A stretch of DNA of 64,000 bases from Sphingopyxis sp. BE259 (GTDB taxonomy: Bacteria; Pseudomonadota; Alphaproteobacteria; Sphingomonadales; Sphingomonadaceae), in contig NZ_JAVDWM010000001.1 of NCBI RefSeq assembly GCF_031457495.1, positions 1,228,001-1,292,000 on the forward strand. Direction: 5' to 3'. The position numbers were made by a program, and so were the translations under genes. This document shows positions 63,568 through 64,000 of the stretch, one piece after another. The notes under the pieces are model-generated. The model was not told the origin of the DNA. It saw only the letters and a program-made list of their open reading frames with translations, and did not search any database. Position 1 is the stretch's first letter, and every line of letters begins with the position of its first letter.

Positions 63568-64000
63568 TCAAGCCGCTGCTTTGACCGCGGCAATCAGAAA
63601 TTCGACATTGCCCTCCGGCCCGGTGATCGGGCTTTCGACCGTTTCAACGACCGTCCAGCCATTCTGTTCCAGCCAGTCGCGCACATCGCCGCACACCCGG
63701 GCATGGACCGCGGCGTCGCGCACGACCCCTTTTTTGCCGACCTCGTGCCGTTCGGCCTCGAACTGCGGCTTGATCAGCGCGACGATGCGCGCGCCGGGTT
63801 TCGCGAAGGACATCGGCACCGGCAGCACTTTGGCCAGCGCGATGAAGCTGGCGTCGCACACGATCAGGTCGACGGGTTCGGGGATGTGCGCGGCGGTCAG
63901 GATGCGCGCGCTCGTCTGTTCGTGGACGACCACGCGGTCGTCCTGACGCAGCTTCCACGCCAGCTGGTTGGTCCCCGAATCGACCGCATAAACCTGCGCC
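63568..64000 (-). CDS. tlyA: TlyA-family rRNA methyltransferase (5' end outside window)
   Basis: The C-terminal 144 codons of a TlyA (hemolysin A family) 2'-O-methyltransferase. The visible part begins in the SAM-binding domain with VYAVDSGTNQLAWKLRQDDR and continues with VDLIVCDASFIALAKVLP, ALIKPQFEAERHEVGKKGVV and SPITGPEGNVEFLIAA, all typical. The S4 RNA-binding domain lies beyond the right edge. It is transcribed toward tspO with about 60 bases between. Confidence 0.9.
   Translation of the reverse strand, partial: AQVYAVDSGTNQLAWKLRQDDRVVVHEQTSARILTAAHIPEPVDLIVCDASFIALAKVLPVPMSFAKPGARIVALIKPQFEAERHEVGKKGVVRDAAVHARVCGDVRDWLEQNGWTVVETVESPITGPEGNVEFLIAAVKAAA

Overview
This window is GC-rich, gene-dense chromosomal DNA from an alphaproteobacterium, most likely a member of the Sphingomonadales (Sphingopyxis-like; this is inference from gene content). 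The main pointers are a serine palmitoyltransferase with its own acyl carrier protein, a NepR/PhyR general stress module with EcfG-type promoters, a CIRCE-controlled groESL operon, a methionine synthase split in two genes, and families of long intergenic palindromes of the kind common in sphingomonads. No rRNA, tRNA, CRISPR array, transposase or prophage was recognised.

Layout. 1-3.9 kb: end of a TPR gene, bamB, der, a TusA-like gene and an Hpt gene. 3.9-14 kb: housekeeping and conserved genes (DUF418, coq4, DUF72, purL, DUF2177, xseB-ispA-coaD, a periplasmic cyclophilin, queA). 14.1-24.4 kb: an accessory block lying between queA and tgt, two genes that are neighbours in many alphaproteobacteria. 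It holds a PilZ-HTH regulator, a five-gene archaic (Csu-like) chaperone-usher pilus operon, a lone SCPU-type protein, a PAS-GGDEF-EAL-PilZ protein and a hemerythrin gene with a perfect EcfG promoter. 24.5-26.8 kb: tgt, nepR (short and easily missed) and phyR. 26.9-35.7 kb: glnE, bcp, a DUF455 gene, an M23 peptidase, an A-type Fe-S carrier, xthA and a DUF1501/DUF1800 pair.

35.7-47.6 kb is a probable sphingolipid region: a GNAT-fold protein resembling bacterial ceramide synthase, a fatty acid desaturase, the LptF/LptG permease pair, then DUF2141 - lipid kinase - nucleotidyltransferase-like genes in an order that resembles the Caulobacter ceramide-phosphoglycerate genes, a hybrid histidine kinase, serine palmitoyltransferase and its ACP. 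Next to it is a stand-alone protein resembling Pycsar membrane effectors. 47.8-54.7 kb: a MATE transporter, a possible HEPN protein, groESL, a glutaminyl cyclase, a DJ-1/PfpI protein with a trinucleotide repeat in its coding region, and three small Ala-rich lipoproteins. 55-60.7 kb: a methionine-cycle operon, sahR-like - metF - metH1 - metH2, behind a perfect palindromic operator. 60.8-64 kb: a beta-helix protein, a YbjN protein, a UbiK-like factor, tspO and a tlyA gene that runs off the window.

Two systems stand out. One is the pilus block, where two PilZ proteins flank an archaic pilus operon; it looks like a self-contained c-di-GMP-linked adhesion cassette. The other is the sphingolipid region, where LPS-type export permeases sit among genes for making and charging ceramide.
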